A DNA stretch of 64,000 nucleotides, taken from the NCBI RefSeq assembly GCF_009659625.1, contig NZ_VOIW01000005.1:496001-560000 (forward strand), read 5' to 3'. Each line of letters starts with the position of its first letter. Positions within the stretch are counted from its first letter, which is position 1. Made by a program: the position numbers and the translations under genes. The notes beneath the pieces were generated by a model. That model did not search any database. It worked only from the letters and a program-made list of their open reading frames with translations, and was not told the DNA's origin. This document shows, one piece after another, positions 17,917 through 26,854 of the stretch. This DNA is from Pseudomonas haemolytica. GTDB taxonomy: Bacteria > Pseudomonadota > Gammaproteobacteria > Pseudomonadales > Pseudomonadaceae.

Positions 17917-19365
17917 TCACGCCACGATGTCGCTGGCGACTGCCTGGCCAACGGTGGTGACGAGGAAATCCGCCACGCCGTGCCCGGAGAAGTCGACGGC
18001 CAAGGTGCCCAGGTTGGTACCCGAGGCATAGCTCAGCACAGCATCGCCGGCATGCCCGGTAAATGCATTGACGAAGCTCAAGCCTGCACCTTTGGTAATG
18101 CCCGACAGGTCGATCTTGTCGGAACCCGAGGTGAAGTCAAAGATCTTGTCCGCAGCCGATCGCGTGGAGTCGGAAATGGCACCGTACACGAACGTGTCGT
18201 TGCCGGCGCCGCCCCACAGTTGGTCCGCACCGCCACCGCCGTAGATGAGGTCGTTACCGGCCCCGCCCTTGATGAGGTTGGCGACTTGGTTACCAATGAT
18301 CAGATCGTTGCCCGCGCCGCCAAAGGCGTTTTCGACGGTCACGCCCTTGGCGATGGACACGTTGCCCACCAGGCCGCCAACGTCGGAGAACGAGGTCTCA
18401 TTGAGGTTGATTTTCTGGTTCTGGGTAAAGCCAGAGAAGTCCAGGGTGTCGTTGCCGCCACCGTCCCATACCGAGAACACCAGCTTGTCGGCATTGGATG
18501 TGGCGCTGAGGAAATCACGCCCGGTGTTGGAGTTGAACCCGTAGGTGGTGTCACCGGCGCGGGTGCTGTAGTTGGCACCGTAGAGCTTCTGGATCGCGGC
18601 GATGTCGTCGATCAGCGGGCCTGAGGAGTAAGCCTCGACGCCACCTTTACTGAAGTTCTGGTTGGTATTGCTCTCGCTCCAGTAACTCATGACGCTGTAG
18701 CCACGCGTGTCCTGTCCATAGTCCGCGTCTTTGTAGGAAGGGTTGCCGGTCCCGGCGTTGTAGTCGCCAGGGTGGTCCAGGCCCAGGGTGTGGCCGATTT
18801 CGTGGGTCAGGGTCTGACGGCCATAGTTGTTCAGGTCTGGCGTCTTGTTCGGCGTATAGCTGCTGTTGGTCAGGTACCAGGAGGTGCCATCAAGTCCGCT
18901 TTGATGGTACTTGTCGTTGGTGCCCGGCAGGTAGGCAAACGCCGCTGCGCCGTCCTGGCCGCCGCTGTAGTTGCCGAACGTCATGTGGAAGTCACCGCCC
19001 GAGGCTTTCTCGGTGAAGGTCACGTTGGCCACATCAGCCCAGGATTGCATGGCCAATACGGCCTGTGCTTTCTGCTGGGTGTTGAACTGGCTGAACCCGG
19101 TGATGCCATGTTTGTTCATGGTTGCCTGGGAAGCCGAGGTGAGAAACGTATAGGTCAGATCAATCTTGCCGTTGCCATCTACGTCCCGGTACGCGGCATT
19201 CTCGCGCAGCAGGTGGTCAGCCGCCTGGTCCACAGTGAACGACGGTTTACCGTTGACCGTCAGGTTGCCGCCGCGGTCATAAAGATGGCTGAAGCTATCG
19301 ATTTGCGAGTAAGCAGTGCTGGCTTGCGCGGCAGATACAATAGCCTTGTCTTTTACTTTTGACAT
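17917..19365 (-). CDS. aprX: AprX/AprA serralysin-type extracellular alkaline metalloprotease
   Basis: A 482-residue M10B zinc protease, the major caseinolytic enzyme of the P. fluorescens group. Zinc ligands and catalytic Glu are in HEIGHTLGLDH (His188, Glu189, His192, His198), with the Met-turn YSVMSYW at about 223-229. RTX repeats (GGAGNDLIIGN, GGAGNDLIYGGGGADQ, GGAGNDTFVYG) bind calcium. The C-terminus ends in DIVA, the acidic-hydrophobic type I export motif. There is no N-terminal signal peptide. The ATG at 19365 is preceded by AAGGAAG. It is the first gene of the operon, followed by its inhibitor and its exporter. Confidence 0.96.
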   Translation of the reverse strand: MSKVKDKAIVSAAQASTAYSQIDSFSHLYDRGGNLTVNGKPSFTVDQAADHLLRENAAYRDVDGNGKIDLTYTFLTSASQATMNKHGITGFSQFNTQQKAQAVLAMQSWADVANVTFTEKASGGDFHMTFGNYSGGQDGAAAFAYLPGTNDKYHQSGLDGTSWYLTNSSYTPNKTPDLNNYGRQTLTHEIGHTLGLDHPGDYNAGTGNPSYKDADYGQDTRGYSVMSYWSESNTNQNFSKGGVEAYSSGPLIDDIAAIQKLYGANYSTRAGDTTYGFNSNTGRDFLSATSNADKLVFSVWDGGGNDTLDFSGFTQNQKINLNETSFSDVGGLVGNVSIAKGVTVENAFGGAGNDLIIGNQVANLIKGGAGNDLIYGGGGADQLWGGAGNDTFVYGAISDSTRSAADKIFDFTSGSDKIDLSGITKGAGLSFVNAFTGHAGDAVLSYASGTNLGTLAVDFSGHGVADFLVTTVGQAVASDIVA

Positions 19366-19370
19366 AAACG

Positions 19371-19380
19371 TACTTCCTTG
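19371..19380 (-). promoter_or_regulatory. Candidate RsmA/RsmE site over the aprX ribosome binding site
   Basis: On the minus strand ACAAGGAAGT covers the aprX Shine-Dalgarno sequence and differs at one position from the RsmA consensus ACARGGAUGU. Exoprotease genes of fluorescent pseudomonads are known targets of Gac/Rsm translational control, so this is a plausible repressor site. Confidence 0.4.
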
Positions 19381-19619
19381 TTTGCAAGTGCATCAGTCTT
19401 TGTTCGATAGGAACCTCGCGGGCGAGGATAGTCCTATCACTCACCTCTTTTGAAGGCGTAAGAAAACTGACACAACTTGAAATCTTTCGTCTACAACTAT
19501 TTCCACAGGAAAAATGTGACGCAGGTTCAACTTGATGAAGTCGTACGCAGTGTTTACTGGGAACGCTTGCTTTTTGCCTGACCGGTTTGGCGGCGTCATA
19601 TTTAAATATTAAATAGCAG

Positions 19620-19642
19620 TAAAGCCGCTCTAGTTGAGCGGC
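19620..19642 (-). terminator. Terminator-like hairpin after the DmpA-type peptidase gene
   Basis: GCCGCTC-TAGTT-GAGCGGC (19624-19642) forms a perfect 7-bp stem. On the minus strand it is followed by TTTACTGCTATTT, a weak T-rich tail. It lies about 90 bases past the stop of the peptidase gene and upstream of aprX, so it separates the two transcription units. Confidence 0.55.
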
Positions 19643-19733
19643 GCACTTGAATAATGGATCCAATATATTGTCACGGTGTCATTAGCAACATTAAAGAGCC
19701 ACTACTCGGACTATTTAAAGTACGTGCCCCCTA

Positions 19734-20837
19734 TTACCGGGACATACTCCAGCCACACCTGTGCAACGCTTGCAAAAGGCTCTCGCCGGCAAGGCCCGGG
19801 ACCTTGACGCCCTCCTCCGTGCTCATGTCTTCACCGGCCAGGATAGCATTGATAATTGCTTCTTCCACGGCCTCCGCGGCGGCGCTGAACAGCGGCGAGA
19901 TATGATCGTTATTGACCATCCGCAACGGTGTGCTGAGTGGCAGATCCTTGCGCCCATAGTCTGCCGGCGGTAAATCGTGGTTACCGGTGGCAAAGGCCAG
20001 GAACAGGTCACCGCTGGAGTCCTCAGTGCCGCCACCGGTGCGCCCGATGCCGATGGATGCGCGCTGCGCCAGACGCTTGCATTGATGGGGCAGCAACGGT
20101 GCGTCCGTGGCAATAATCACCACGATGGAACCCATGCCGGGGGTACCACGCTCGGCGAAAGGTGAAGGGATGTCCATCAAGTGGCGCCCCACCGGGTAGC
20201 CATCGACCCGCAGTTCCTGGCGCTTGCCATGGTTGGCCTGCACCAGTACGCCAACGGTCCAGCCGCCCTGCTCCGCCGATAAACGTCGCGACGCGGTGCC
20301 GATACCGCCCTTGAATTCGTGGCAGATCATGCCGGTGCCGCCGCCCACGGCACCTTCCTGCACCGGCCCGGTTTCAGCCTGATCCAAGGCCTGGCGCACA
20401 TGCTCAGGTTGCACATGCTGGCCCCAGATATCGTTGAGCAGGCCGTCATAGGTTTCCATGACCACCGGCATGCACCAGTACACCGCAGGGTCCGCCAGGC
20501 GCTCACGCTCCAGGGCAATCAGGGTGTCACGCACGATCCCGATGCTGTGGGTGTTGGTTATGGCCATCGGCGTGGTCAACAGCCCTGCCTCGCTGATCCA
20601 CTCGAGGCCGGTAGCGTCGCCGTTGCCATTGAGCACGTGGTAACCGGCGAAACACGGTTGATGCCGTGCCTCCCCGGCACGCGGCTGGATCAGCGTGACA
20701 CCGGTACGCACCTGCTTGCCGTCGACACGGGTCTTGAGCGTGCTGTGACCCACGCGTACCCCGGGAACATCGGTGATGGCATTCAATTCGCCGGGCGTGC
20801 CCAGCCCCAACGTGATACCCAATTGACGTGCACGCAT
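19734..20837 (-). CDS. DmpA/P1-family N-terminal nucleophile aminopeptidase
   Basis: A 367-residue member of the DmpA family (L-aminopeptidase D-Ala-esterase/amidase). These proteins cut themselves before a serine to form two chains, and the new N-terminal serine is the nucleophile. Family hallmarks seen are ITDVPGVRVGHSTL, RTGVTLIQPR, GAVGGGTGMICHEFKGGIG and GTPGMGSIVVIIATDAPLLP; Gly-Ser in the last is the likely self-cleavage point. They hydrolyse N-terminal small or D-amino acids or beta-peptides; the substrate here is unknown. The start is the ATG at 20837 with AGGAG five bases upstream. It follows the permease by nine bases, so uptake and hydrolysis are probably linked. Confidence 0.9.
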   Translation of the reverse strand: MRARQLGITLGLGTPGELNAITDVPGVRVGHSTLKTRVDGKQVRTGVTLIQPRAGEARHQPCFAGYHVLNGNGDATGLEWISEAGLLTTPMAITNTHSIGIVRDTLIALERERLADPAVYWCMPVVMETYDGLLNDIWGQHVQPEHVRQALDQAETGPVQEGAVGGGTGMICHEFKGGIGTASRRLSAEQGGWTVGVLVQANHGKRQELRVDGYPVGRHLMDIPSPFAERGTPGMGSIVVIIATDAPLLPHQCKRLAQRASIGIGRTGGGTEDSSGDLFLAFATGNHDLPPADYGRKDLPLSTPLRMVNNDHISPLFSAAAEAVEEAIINAILAGEDMSTEEGVKVPGLAGESLLQALHRCGWSMSR

Positions 20838-20846
20838 ACCCACTCC

Positions 20847-22211
20847 TTACAATTTCTGGAACGCCGGACTCAGCCGGCCACTGATGCAATACAAAATCAC
20901 CGACAGGGCCAGCAAGCCGATGATAATCATGATGTCGCGCACCGACGCCTCGAGGATCAAGGTCACCAGCAGATAACCCGCGCCGAGCACCGCCAGCAAG
21001 GCCGGCAGCGGCCACAACGGCATGCGATAGGGATGCTCGCGATCACGCAGCAGCACCCGGCTCATCAGCGCGCTCAACGCCACCACCAGGTACACCAGCA
21101 TGATCAGCAAAACGCTGAACGAAGTCAGGTCGGCCAGGTTCGAGCTAAAGCTCAACAGCGCCGAAGGAATCGCCAGGAACAGCGTCGCCAGCCACGGCGA
21201 ATCCCAGCGTGGGTGAATACGCGTGAACAGCTTGTTGATGCTCGGCGTCCACAGCGCATCGCGACCACTGCTGAACACCACCCGGCCAATCTGGATGACG
21301 ATGGCGACAATGGCGTTGAACACCGACAGGAAGATCCCGGCGCTGACCAGGCGCGACAGGGTTTCATTGCCGTGACTGGTCAGCAGGTAGCCGATGGGAT
21401 CAGGGCTGCTGATCATCGCACTGAGGGACGGCGCGCCAATCAACAAGGCCGTGATCGGCACCAGCTCGATCACCACCACCAAACCCAGGGACCACAACAC
21501 CGCCTTGTGCACGCCCTTGCCGCCGCACTTCATGTCTTCGGCCAGCAACACCGCCGGGCCGTAGCCATTGAACGAGAACAGCCCGATGCCGACAGCGCCG
21601 ATCACCAGGGCCCAGGGTGCCAGGTGCAACACGCCGTTTTCGACGATCTGCGGTTGGAATAATACGCTGGCCGGCTGCACAGGATTACCGAAGCCGATAA
21701 ACACAATCACCAGCAACGCCGCTACTTCCAACAGCAGGCAGGTACCGGTGATCCAGGCATTGAGCTTGATATTGAGGATGCCTAGAGCATAGCTACATAC
21801 CACAATGACCAGGGCCACGGTCTGGGAGTCGAACTTCGTGCCCAGTGCGTTATTCAGGTATGTCGCTGCACCGGTGGCCAATACCGGCGGGATAAACAGC
21901 AACATCACCAGCACGGTCAAGAACGTGGCGTAGCCGGCCATGCCGCCAAACACGCGCTTGGCATACACGTACTCGCCACCGGCACTGTTATGGGCGCGGC
22001 CGAGTTCGGCGTAACAAAAGGCGAACATCAACGCGAGCAACGCGGCCATCACAAACGCCAGGAACACACCGCTGCCCGCCTGCTGAATGGCAAACGGGGC
22101 GATCACGAATACGGAACTGGCCGGCGTCACCGCGGAAACGGTAATGGCCACTACATCAAAGACGCTCAGGGTGGGCTTGAGCACGCCATCGGGCGCGGGG
22201 GTAGCGCTCAT
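20847..22211 (-). CDS. APC-family amino acid / amine permease
   Basis: A 454-residue inner membrane transporter with about 12 hydrophobic segments. It begins SVFDVVAITVSAVTPASSVFV, the conserved first helix of the APC superfamily, and has the family motif CYAELGRAHNSAGGEYVYAKR after helix 2. It probably imports an amino acid or small peptide-like compound for the downstream DmpA-type peptidase, with which it forms an operon. Transcription starts in the gap shared with the divergent LuxR gene. Confidence 0.88.
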   Translation of the reverse strand: MSATPAPDGVLKPTLSVFDVVAITVSAVTPASSVFVIAPFAIQQAGSGVFLAFVMAALLALMFAFCYAELGRAHNSAGGEYVYAKRVFGGMAGYATFLTVLVMLLFIPPVLATGAATYLNNALGTKFDSQTVALVIVVCSYALGILNIKLNAWITGTCLLLEVAALLVIVFIGFGNPVQPASVLFQPQIVENGVLHLAPWALVIGAVGIGLFSFNGYGPAVLLAEDMKCGGKGVHKAVLWSLGLVVVIELVPITALLIGAPSLSAMISSPDPIGYLLTSHGNETLSRLVSAGIFLSVFNAIVAIVIQIGRVVFSSGRDALWTPSINKLFTRIHPRWDSPWLATLFLAIPSALLSFSSNLADLTSFSVLLIMLVYLVVALSALMSRVLLRDREHPYRMPLWPLPALLAVLGAGYLLVTLILEASVRDIMIIIGLLALSVILYCISGRLSPAFQKL

Positions 22212-22310
22212 ATCGTTATCCTCTGTCGTTGTTTTTGGTGTGAGGCAGAAACGAAAAATGATGATTTTCCGGGATATGCTTCCCGGTGAATAATCGCGAC
22301 GTTATCGGCT

Positions 22311-22348
22311 GGGAGCCTATCGGCCAATTCCCCTATTGGCGTACTCCC
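22311..22348. promoter_or_regulatory. Dyad in the permease / LuxR divergent gap
   Basis: GCCAAT (22323-22328) and ATTGGC (22335-22340) form an inverted repeat with six bases between them. An outer pair GGGAG and CTCCC flanks it. It lies about 70 bases before the luxR-type start and about 110 bases before the permease start. This makes it a possible operator for the regulator. Confidence 0.4.
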
Positions 22349-22410
22349 CTTGACGGTGCCCGCTAAAAGCCGAACCCTTGGCCGATCTTTTGAGGGTAGG
22401 AGGCAGTGAC

Positions 22411-23196
22411 ATGAGCCTGTTCAGGGAAATCGGCATGCATGCGGGGTTGGGCCGCACCCTGTCACAGATCGGCACCGAGCGTTTCTGGAAACAGTTGGTG
22501 TTGTTGCTGCATCAATGCCTGCCCTTCGATAACGCCCTGGCGATTTTCTACCCGCTGGACGGCCCACCCCAGGCCCTGGAAGAGTACGACGCCCAGCCGA
22601 GCAGCAAACCGGCGTCGATGCTGGTTTACCTCAACGGCTTGTACCTGCTCGACCCGTTCTACCAGGCGTGCCGCGAGAACTACGCCAGCGGCGTGTATCG
22701 CCTGGAGGAAGTGGCGCCGGACCATTTCCGCCAGAGTGAATACTTCCTCAATTACTTCCATGACAACGTGCTGGAAGACGAGGTGCAATTGATCCTGCAA
22801 TTGCCCGGCGCGGGGACGCTGTCACTGTCACTGGGCATGCAGCGGCGCTTCAGCTTTGAGGAAGCCGGGTTGCTGACCACGCTGGCCGCCTGGGTGCTCC
22901 CGCTGATGCAACAGCATTGGCAGCAAAGCAACCAGCGCGCACCGGCGATGGACAGTCAGATCAGAGACGCATTGAGCCATTTCGGTTGTGGCGTGCTGTC
23001 GGAACGCGAACTGGAAATCGCCCGCCTGGTACTGCGGGGGTTCTCCTCCAAGGCCATGGCCGAACGCCTGAAGATTTCGCCAGACACCGTAAAAGTGCAC
23101 CGCAGGCACTTGTACGCCAAGCTGGATATTTCGTCACAGCCCGAGCTGTTCTCATTGTTTATCCAGTCATTGGGGCATGATCTGGAGAACCCGTAG
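22411..23196 (+). CDS. LuxR-family transcriptional regulator
   Basis: A 261-residue regulator. The C-terminal helix-turn-helix is clear: LSERELEIARLVLRGFSSKAMAERLKISPDTVKVHRRHLYAKLDI, shown here in parts (LSERELEIARLV, SSKAMAERLKIS, DTVKVHRRHLYAKL). The N-terminal two thirds lack an obvious autoinducer-binding or receiver signature, so the signal is unknown. The ATG at 22411 has AGGAGG seven bases upstream. It is divergent from the permease-peptidase operon, which is its most likely target. Confidence 0.9.
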   Translation: MSLFREIGMHAGLGRTLSQIGTERFWKQLVLLLHQCLPFDNALAIFYPLDGPPQALEEYDAQPSSKPASMLVYLNGLYLLDPFYQACRENYASGVYRLEEVAPDHFRQSEYFLNYFHDNVLEDEVQLILQLPGAGTLSLSLGMQRRFSFEEAGLLTTLAAWVLPLMQQHWQQSNQRAPAMDSQIRDALSHFGCGVLSERELEIARLVLRGFSSKAMAERLKISPDTVKVHRRHLYAKLDISSQPELFSLFIQSLGHDLENP

Positions 23197-23198
23197 GT

Positions 23199-23666
23199 TT
23201 AATCCGAATGAAAGAAGTTAATATGCTCCGGCAATAGATTTACACCATCAACGCGCACGGAAAAGTTCGGCCCCTGCGAACTGACCTTGATGTTCAAGGT
23301 GCTGACACCAAACTCGTGGGTCAATTGCACGTCACCCACGTCCACCGGTGGGCCTGGCTGTATATTGATGGCGGCTATGTTGCTATCTTTCAATACTGAC
23401 GACACATCAATTTCATCTTCCTTCGGATTGAAATTCAAGATGATGTCCGGGTCATCGCTGAGAGAGTCGGTGCTTTTTTCATATTTGAATTTATTTTCAC
23501 CTTGGCGGCCCACCAGTTGGTCAGCGCCACCGCCGCCGATAAGCACCGAGGGCTCGCCGCGGTTGGCTTCCAGGCGCTCGCGCTGGTCTGTGCCGCGTAA
23601 AGTGGGAGGGCTGTTTTCTGGGTAAGTCCAGGTACCGCCAGTTGGAAGGGTTTGTATAGAGGACAT
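23199..23666 (-). CDS. Short RTX-like secreted protein of unknown function
   Basis: A 155-residue acidic protein without a signal peptide. Residues about 40-100 (SVLIGGGGADQLVGRQGENKFKY, DPDIILNFNPKEDEIDVSSVL) match the RTX plus C-terminal module of serralysins, here without a catalytic domain. The rest (VSTLNIKVSSQGPNFSVRV) resembles the beta-rich tail that follows RTX repeats in type I substrates. The end, INFFHSD, is not the usual DxxV. The start at 23666 has AAAGG about eight bases upstream; an in-frame GTG at 23675 has none. It converges with the LuxR gene, three bases apart. I infer possible export by AprDEF; the role is unknown. Confidence 0.7.
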   Translation of the reverse strand: MSSIQTLPTGGTWTYPENSPPTLRGTDQRERLEANRGEPSVLIGGGGADQLVGRQGENKFKYEKSTDSLSDDPDIILNFNPKEDEIDVSSVLKDSNIAAINIQPGPPVDVGDVQLTHEFGVSTLNIKVSSQGPNFSVRVDGVNLLPEHINFFHSD

Positions 23667-23890
23667 ATAAGTCACCTTTCAGGAAGTAAGTTGAAAGTGT
23701 TACGTATTGGAGATCGGAATCTCTCACACGGCGAACAACACTTTCCACCCTGAATAGTTGACATTAAATGTACAAAATATGACGCCATTATCAACTCAAG
23801 CTAATCCGCCAGTTACTGATAGGCACCCGAACGTCAGGAAAGCTGGCTCAGCTTGTAACCAGCCACCTTGCAACTGTAGTCATCGGTTAA

Positions 23891-24970
23891 CTAGTACCCC
23901 GTGCGAATGGTGTTCCACACCCGCGTGCGAATCCGGTCGATATTCAAGGGCATGGCTTGCAGCGCAAACAACTTCCCCATCATTTCCGGGCTCGGATACA
24001 CCTTGGTATCGGCCTTGATCGCCGGGTCCACCAGGCTATCGGCAGCGGCGTTGCCATTGGCGTAATGCACGTGGTTGGTGATGCTGGCCATGATTTGCGG
24101 GCGCAACAGGTAATTCATGAAGGCATAACCGGCGTGTTCATTCGGCGCGTCGGCAGGCATGGCAACCATGTCGAACCAGATCGCCGCGCCCTCCTTGGGA
24201 ATGTTGTAGCCGATGTTTACGCCGTTCTTGGCTTCCTTGGCGCGGCTTTCGGCCTGCAGGATGTCGCCTGAAAAACCGACGGCCACGCAGATATCACCAT
24301 TGGCCAGGTCGGCGGTGTATTTCGAGGAGTGGAAGTACGCTACGTAAGGCCTCACTTTCATCAACAGGTCTTCAGCTTTCTTGTAGTCCTCGGCCTTTCT
24401 GCTGTGGTGCGGCAAGCCCAGGTAATTCAGCGCTGCTGGCAGCAGTTCCGGGCCATTGTCGAGAATCGCCACCCCGCACTTCTTCAGCTTGGCCATGTTT
24501 TCCGGCTTGAAGATCAAGTCCCATGAGTCCACCGGCGCGTTGTCGCCTAATACCGCCTTGACCTTGTCAATGTTGTAGCCAATGCCGGTGCTGCCCCACA
24601 GGTACGGGAACCCGTGCTCGTTGCCCGGGTCGTTGTTTTCCACAGCCTTGAGCAGCACCGGGTTGAGGTTCTTCCAGTTCGGCAACTGGCTCTTGTCGAG
24701 CTTCTTCAGGGCGCCGCCCTGGATCTGCCGAGCCATGAAATGGTTGGAGGGGAACACCACGTCGTAGCCGGATTTACCGGTCATCAACTTGCCGTCGAGG
24801 GTTTCGTTGCTGTCGAACACGTCGTAGGTGAAACCGATGCCGGTTTCTTTCTGGAAATTCCTGGTGGTATCCGGCGCAATATAGTCCGACCAGTTGTAGA
24901 TCTTCACGGTCTCGGCAGCCTGGCTGATAGAGGCGACCAACATCAGGGGCAACAGGGCAATAGCTTTCAT
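23891..24970 (-). CDS. Periplasmic putrescine/spermidine-binding protein (PotF/SpuD type)
   Basis: A 359-residue periplasmic binding protein with a signal peptide (MKAIALLPLMLVASISQA) and the characteristic VKIYNWSDYIAPDT start of the mature chain. Other PotF-family signatures seen are YDVVFPSNHFMARQ, YLWGSTGIGYN and DICVAVGFSGDILQA. It captures polyamines for an ABC importer whose membrane and ATPase genes are not in this window, so it may share one encoded elsewhere. The neighbouring cupin and FAD oxidase fit polyamine catabolism. Confidence 0.92.
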   Translation of the reverse strand: MKAIALLPLMLVASISQAAETVKIYNWSDYIAPDTTRNFQKETGIGFTYDVFDSNETLDGKLMTGKSGYDVVFPSNHFMARQIQGGALKKLDKSQLPNWKNLNPVLLKAVENNDPGNEHGFPYLWGSTGIGYNIDKVKAVLGDNAPVDSWDLIFKPENMAKLKKCGVAILDNGPELLPAALNYLGLPHHSRKAEDYKKAEDLLMKVRPYVAYFHSSKYTADLANGDICVAVGFSGDILQAESRAKEAKNGVNIGYNIPKEGAAIWFDMVAMPADAPNEHAGYAFMNYLLRPQIMASITNHVHYANGNAAADSLVDPAIKADTKVYPSPEMMGKLFALQAMPLNIDRIRTRVWNTIRTGY

Positions 24971-25030
24971 GGTTCGATTTCCTGGCGGTTTTTGGGCTGT
25001 TTTTATGGCAGGCGATCAAGGATCAAAGCG

Positions 25031-25372
25031 TTACAGAATCAATACGTAGGTCTTGCGCACGGTTTCCTGGATATCCCAGATACCGGTGCTGTTGGCCGGC
25101 AACATCAGCGCATCACCGGCTTGTATGTGAACGATTTCTCCGTTGTCAGGCGTAAAAGTGCAGCGCCCCTGGATGAAATGGCAGAACTCCTGGGATGTGA
25201 TCTGCCGCCGCCAGCGCCCCGGGGTGCATTCCCAGATGCCGGTCTCGACGCCATCATTGCGCTCCACGCTCAAGGTCGAGGCCACGGCGATGGGCTCGCC
25301 CAAGGGCACGGCCACCGGTGATGAGTTCGGCAAATGGGTGTGAAGCGTGTCTTTGAATTGAGTGATGCTCAT
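25031..25372 (-). CDS. Small cupin-domain protein
   Basis: A 113-residue single cupin fold. Beta-barrel motifs are visible around GIWECTPGRWRRQITSQEFCHFIQGRCTF and VHIQAGDALMLPANSTGIWD (given in parts). It belongs to the DUF861-like cupins often found next to gamma-glutamyl-putrescine oxidases, in place of the cupin part of PuuR. Its role in polyamine metabolism is inferred only from position: it sits between the binding protein and the oxidase genes on the same strand. Confidence 0.82.
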   Translation of the reverse strand: MSITQFKDTLHTHLPNSSPVAVPLGEPIAVASTLSVERNDGVETGIWECTPGRWRRQITSQEFCHFIQGRCTFTPDNGEIVHIQAGDALMLPANSTGIWDIQETVRKTYVLIL

Positions 25373-25398
25373 GGGTTTTCCCGTATGAATGGAGCGAC

Positions 25399-26805
25399 TT
25401 AGTGCATGAACCCTTCCATGATCCCAGCGATACCGGTCGCCAACCGGCGGCGCCAGGGCGCGGTGTTGGGGTTGGCCAATACCTGGTCCTCATGGACAAA
25501 ACTGCGGATGATCGCGTTGTAGCCCAGCCAGCGGCACGGCTCCGGTTCCCAGGCCTTCAGCGCGCGCAGGCTGCGCTCGCGTATCACCCAGGGTTGGTGG
25601 ACCCGTGGCGTGTCCAGGCCCAGGATCAGGTCGGCCAGGGTGCGGCCGCCGAGGTTGGTGGCACCTACGCCCTCCCCGCCATACCCGCCAGAAAGCGCGA
25701 TACCGGTTTTGTGGTCGCAGAGCATATGAGGTCTGAAATTGCGCGACATACCGAGATTGCCGCCCCATGAATGGGTAATTCTTGTGTTCTTCAACTGTGG
25801 GAAGAGCTCACCGAACAGGTAGCGACGCAGCTCCACTTCGTTGTCGGTCAAATCAAAGTTATGACGCAGCTTGCCGGCGAATTGGTAGCCACCACGGGCA
25901 CCGAACACCAAACGATTGTCCGCCGTGCGCTGGCCATAGGTAACTTGCCGACTGCTCTCGCCAAAGGCCTGGCCGTGGTCGAGACCGATTTCATCCCATG
26001 TGCTGGCAGGCAATGGTTCGGTGGCGACAATCAAGCTCTGCACTGGCAACTGGTAGCGGCCCAGGGGCGGCAACGTATTGGCGTAGCCTTCGACAGCGGG
26101 CACTACCCAGGCAGTGCGTACGCTGGCCTTGGCGGTACGCAGGCTGCCGGACTGCCAATGGGTCACAGGGCTGTTTTCGTAAATGGTCACGCCCAGGTTT
26201 TCAACGGCCCGTGCCAGACCGCGCACCAGTTTGGCCGGGTTGATGGTTGCAACGTGGGGCGTGTAGATACCGCCATACGGCTTGGCGATACGGATTTGTT
26301 CGGCCAATTGCTGCGGGCTGAGCCAGCGATAGTCGTCTTCAGTCAGACCCTGGGCGTACAACTTGGCCAGGTACTGCCGCAGGCTCACCTCCTGCTCCGG
26401 GTAGCGTGCGGCGCAATACAGAGCACCGCCTTTGCGGTAGTCGCAGTCCATGCCTTCACGGGCCAGTACCTGCGCCACTTCATCAGGAATGCCGTGCAGC
26501 AGGTCAAACGAGGCGCGCCGCTGTTGCGGTGAAAGGCCGGCCAGCAGGCGGTCTTCCCCCAGCAAATTGCCCATCAGCCAGCCACCGTTGCGACCGGAGG
26601 CGCCAAATCCGGCAGTTTGCGCTTCGATGATCGCGATTTTCAGCTCGGGGGCCTGGCGTTTCAGGTAATAGGCGGTCCACAGCCCGGTGTAGCCGGCGCC
26701 GATAATGGCCACGTTGACGTCCAGGTCATGCTCCAGGGCCGGCCGCGCTTGCAGCGGGTCGTCCAACTGGTCCATCCATAAACTGATAGTGCGCCATGCC
26801 GGCAT
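25399..26805 (-). CDS. FAD-dependent oxidoreductase, PuuB/PauB-like
   Basis: A 468-residue DAO-family flavoprotein. The dinucleotide-binding motif is VAIIGAGYTGLWTAYYL, preceded by the SLWMDQLDD segment common to gamma-glutamyl-polyamine oxidases. A second conserved region, ASGRNGGWLMGNL, binds FAD. Near the C-terminus, GIALSGGYGGEGVGATNLGGR is typical of the family. It probably oxidises a gamma-glutamylated polyamine or another secondary amine to an aldehyde. It forms a likely operon with the cupin and PotF-type genes. The exact substrate cannot be read from sequence. Confidence 0.88.
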   Translation of the reverse strand: MPAWRTISLWMDQLDDPLQARPALEHDLDVNVAIIGAGYTGLWTAYYLKRQAPELKIAIIEAQTAGFGASGRNGGWLMGNLLGEDRLLAGLSPQQRRASFDLLHGIPDEVAQVLAREGMDCDYRKGGALYCAARYPEQEVSLRQYLAKLYAQGLTEDDYRWLSPQQLAEQIRIAKPYGGIYTPHVATINPAKLVRGLARAVENLGVTIYENSPVTHWQSGSLRTAKASVRTAWVVPAVEGYANTLPPLGRYQLPVQSLIVATEPLPASTWDEIGLDHGQAFGESSRQVTYGQRTADNRLVFGARGGYQFAGKLRHNFDLTDNEVELRRYLFGELFPQLKNTRITHSWGGNLGMSRNFRPHMLCDHKTGIALSGGYGGEGVGATNLGGRTLADLILGLDTPRVHQPWVIRERSLRALKAWEPEPCRWLGYNAIIRSFVHEDQVLANPNTAPWRRRLATGIAGIMEGFMH

Positions 26806-26854
26806 GCCCGTGTCCCCTACTCCGTTTCGATAGGGTCGATCCTAGAGCGCGGCG

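Larger units (their letters stand above)
19366..19733. other. Intergenic region upstream of aprX
   Basis: An AT-rich stretch of about 370 bases with no convincing gene. It should carry the aprX promoter. At the far end it holds a terminator-like hairpin for the upstream peptidase gene. Confidence 0.7.
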
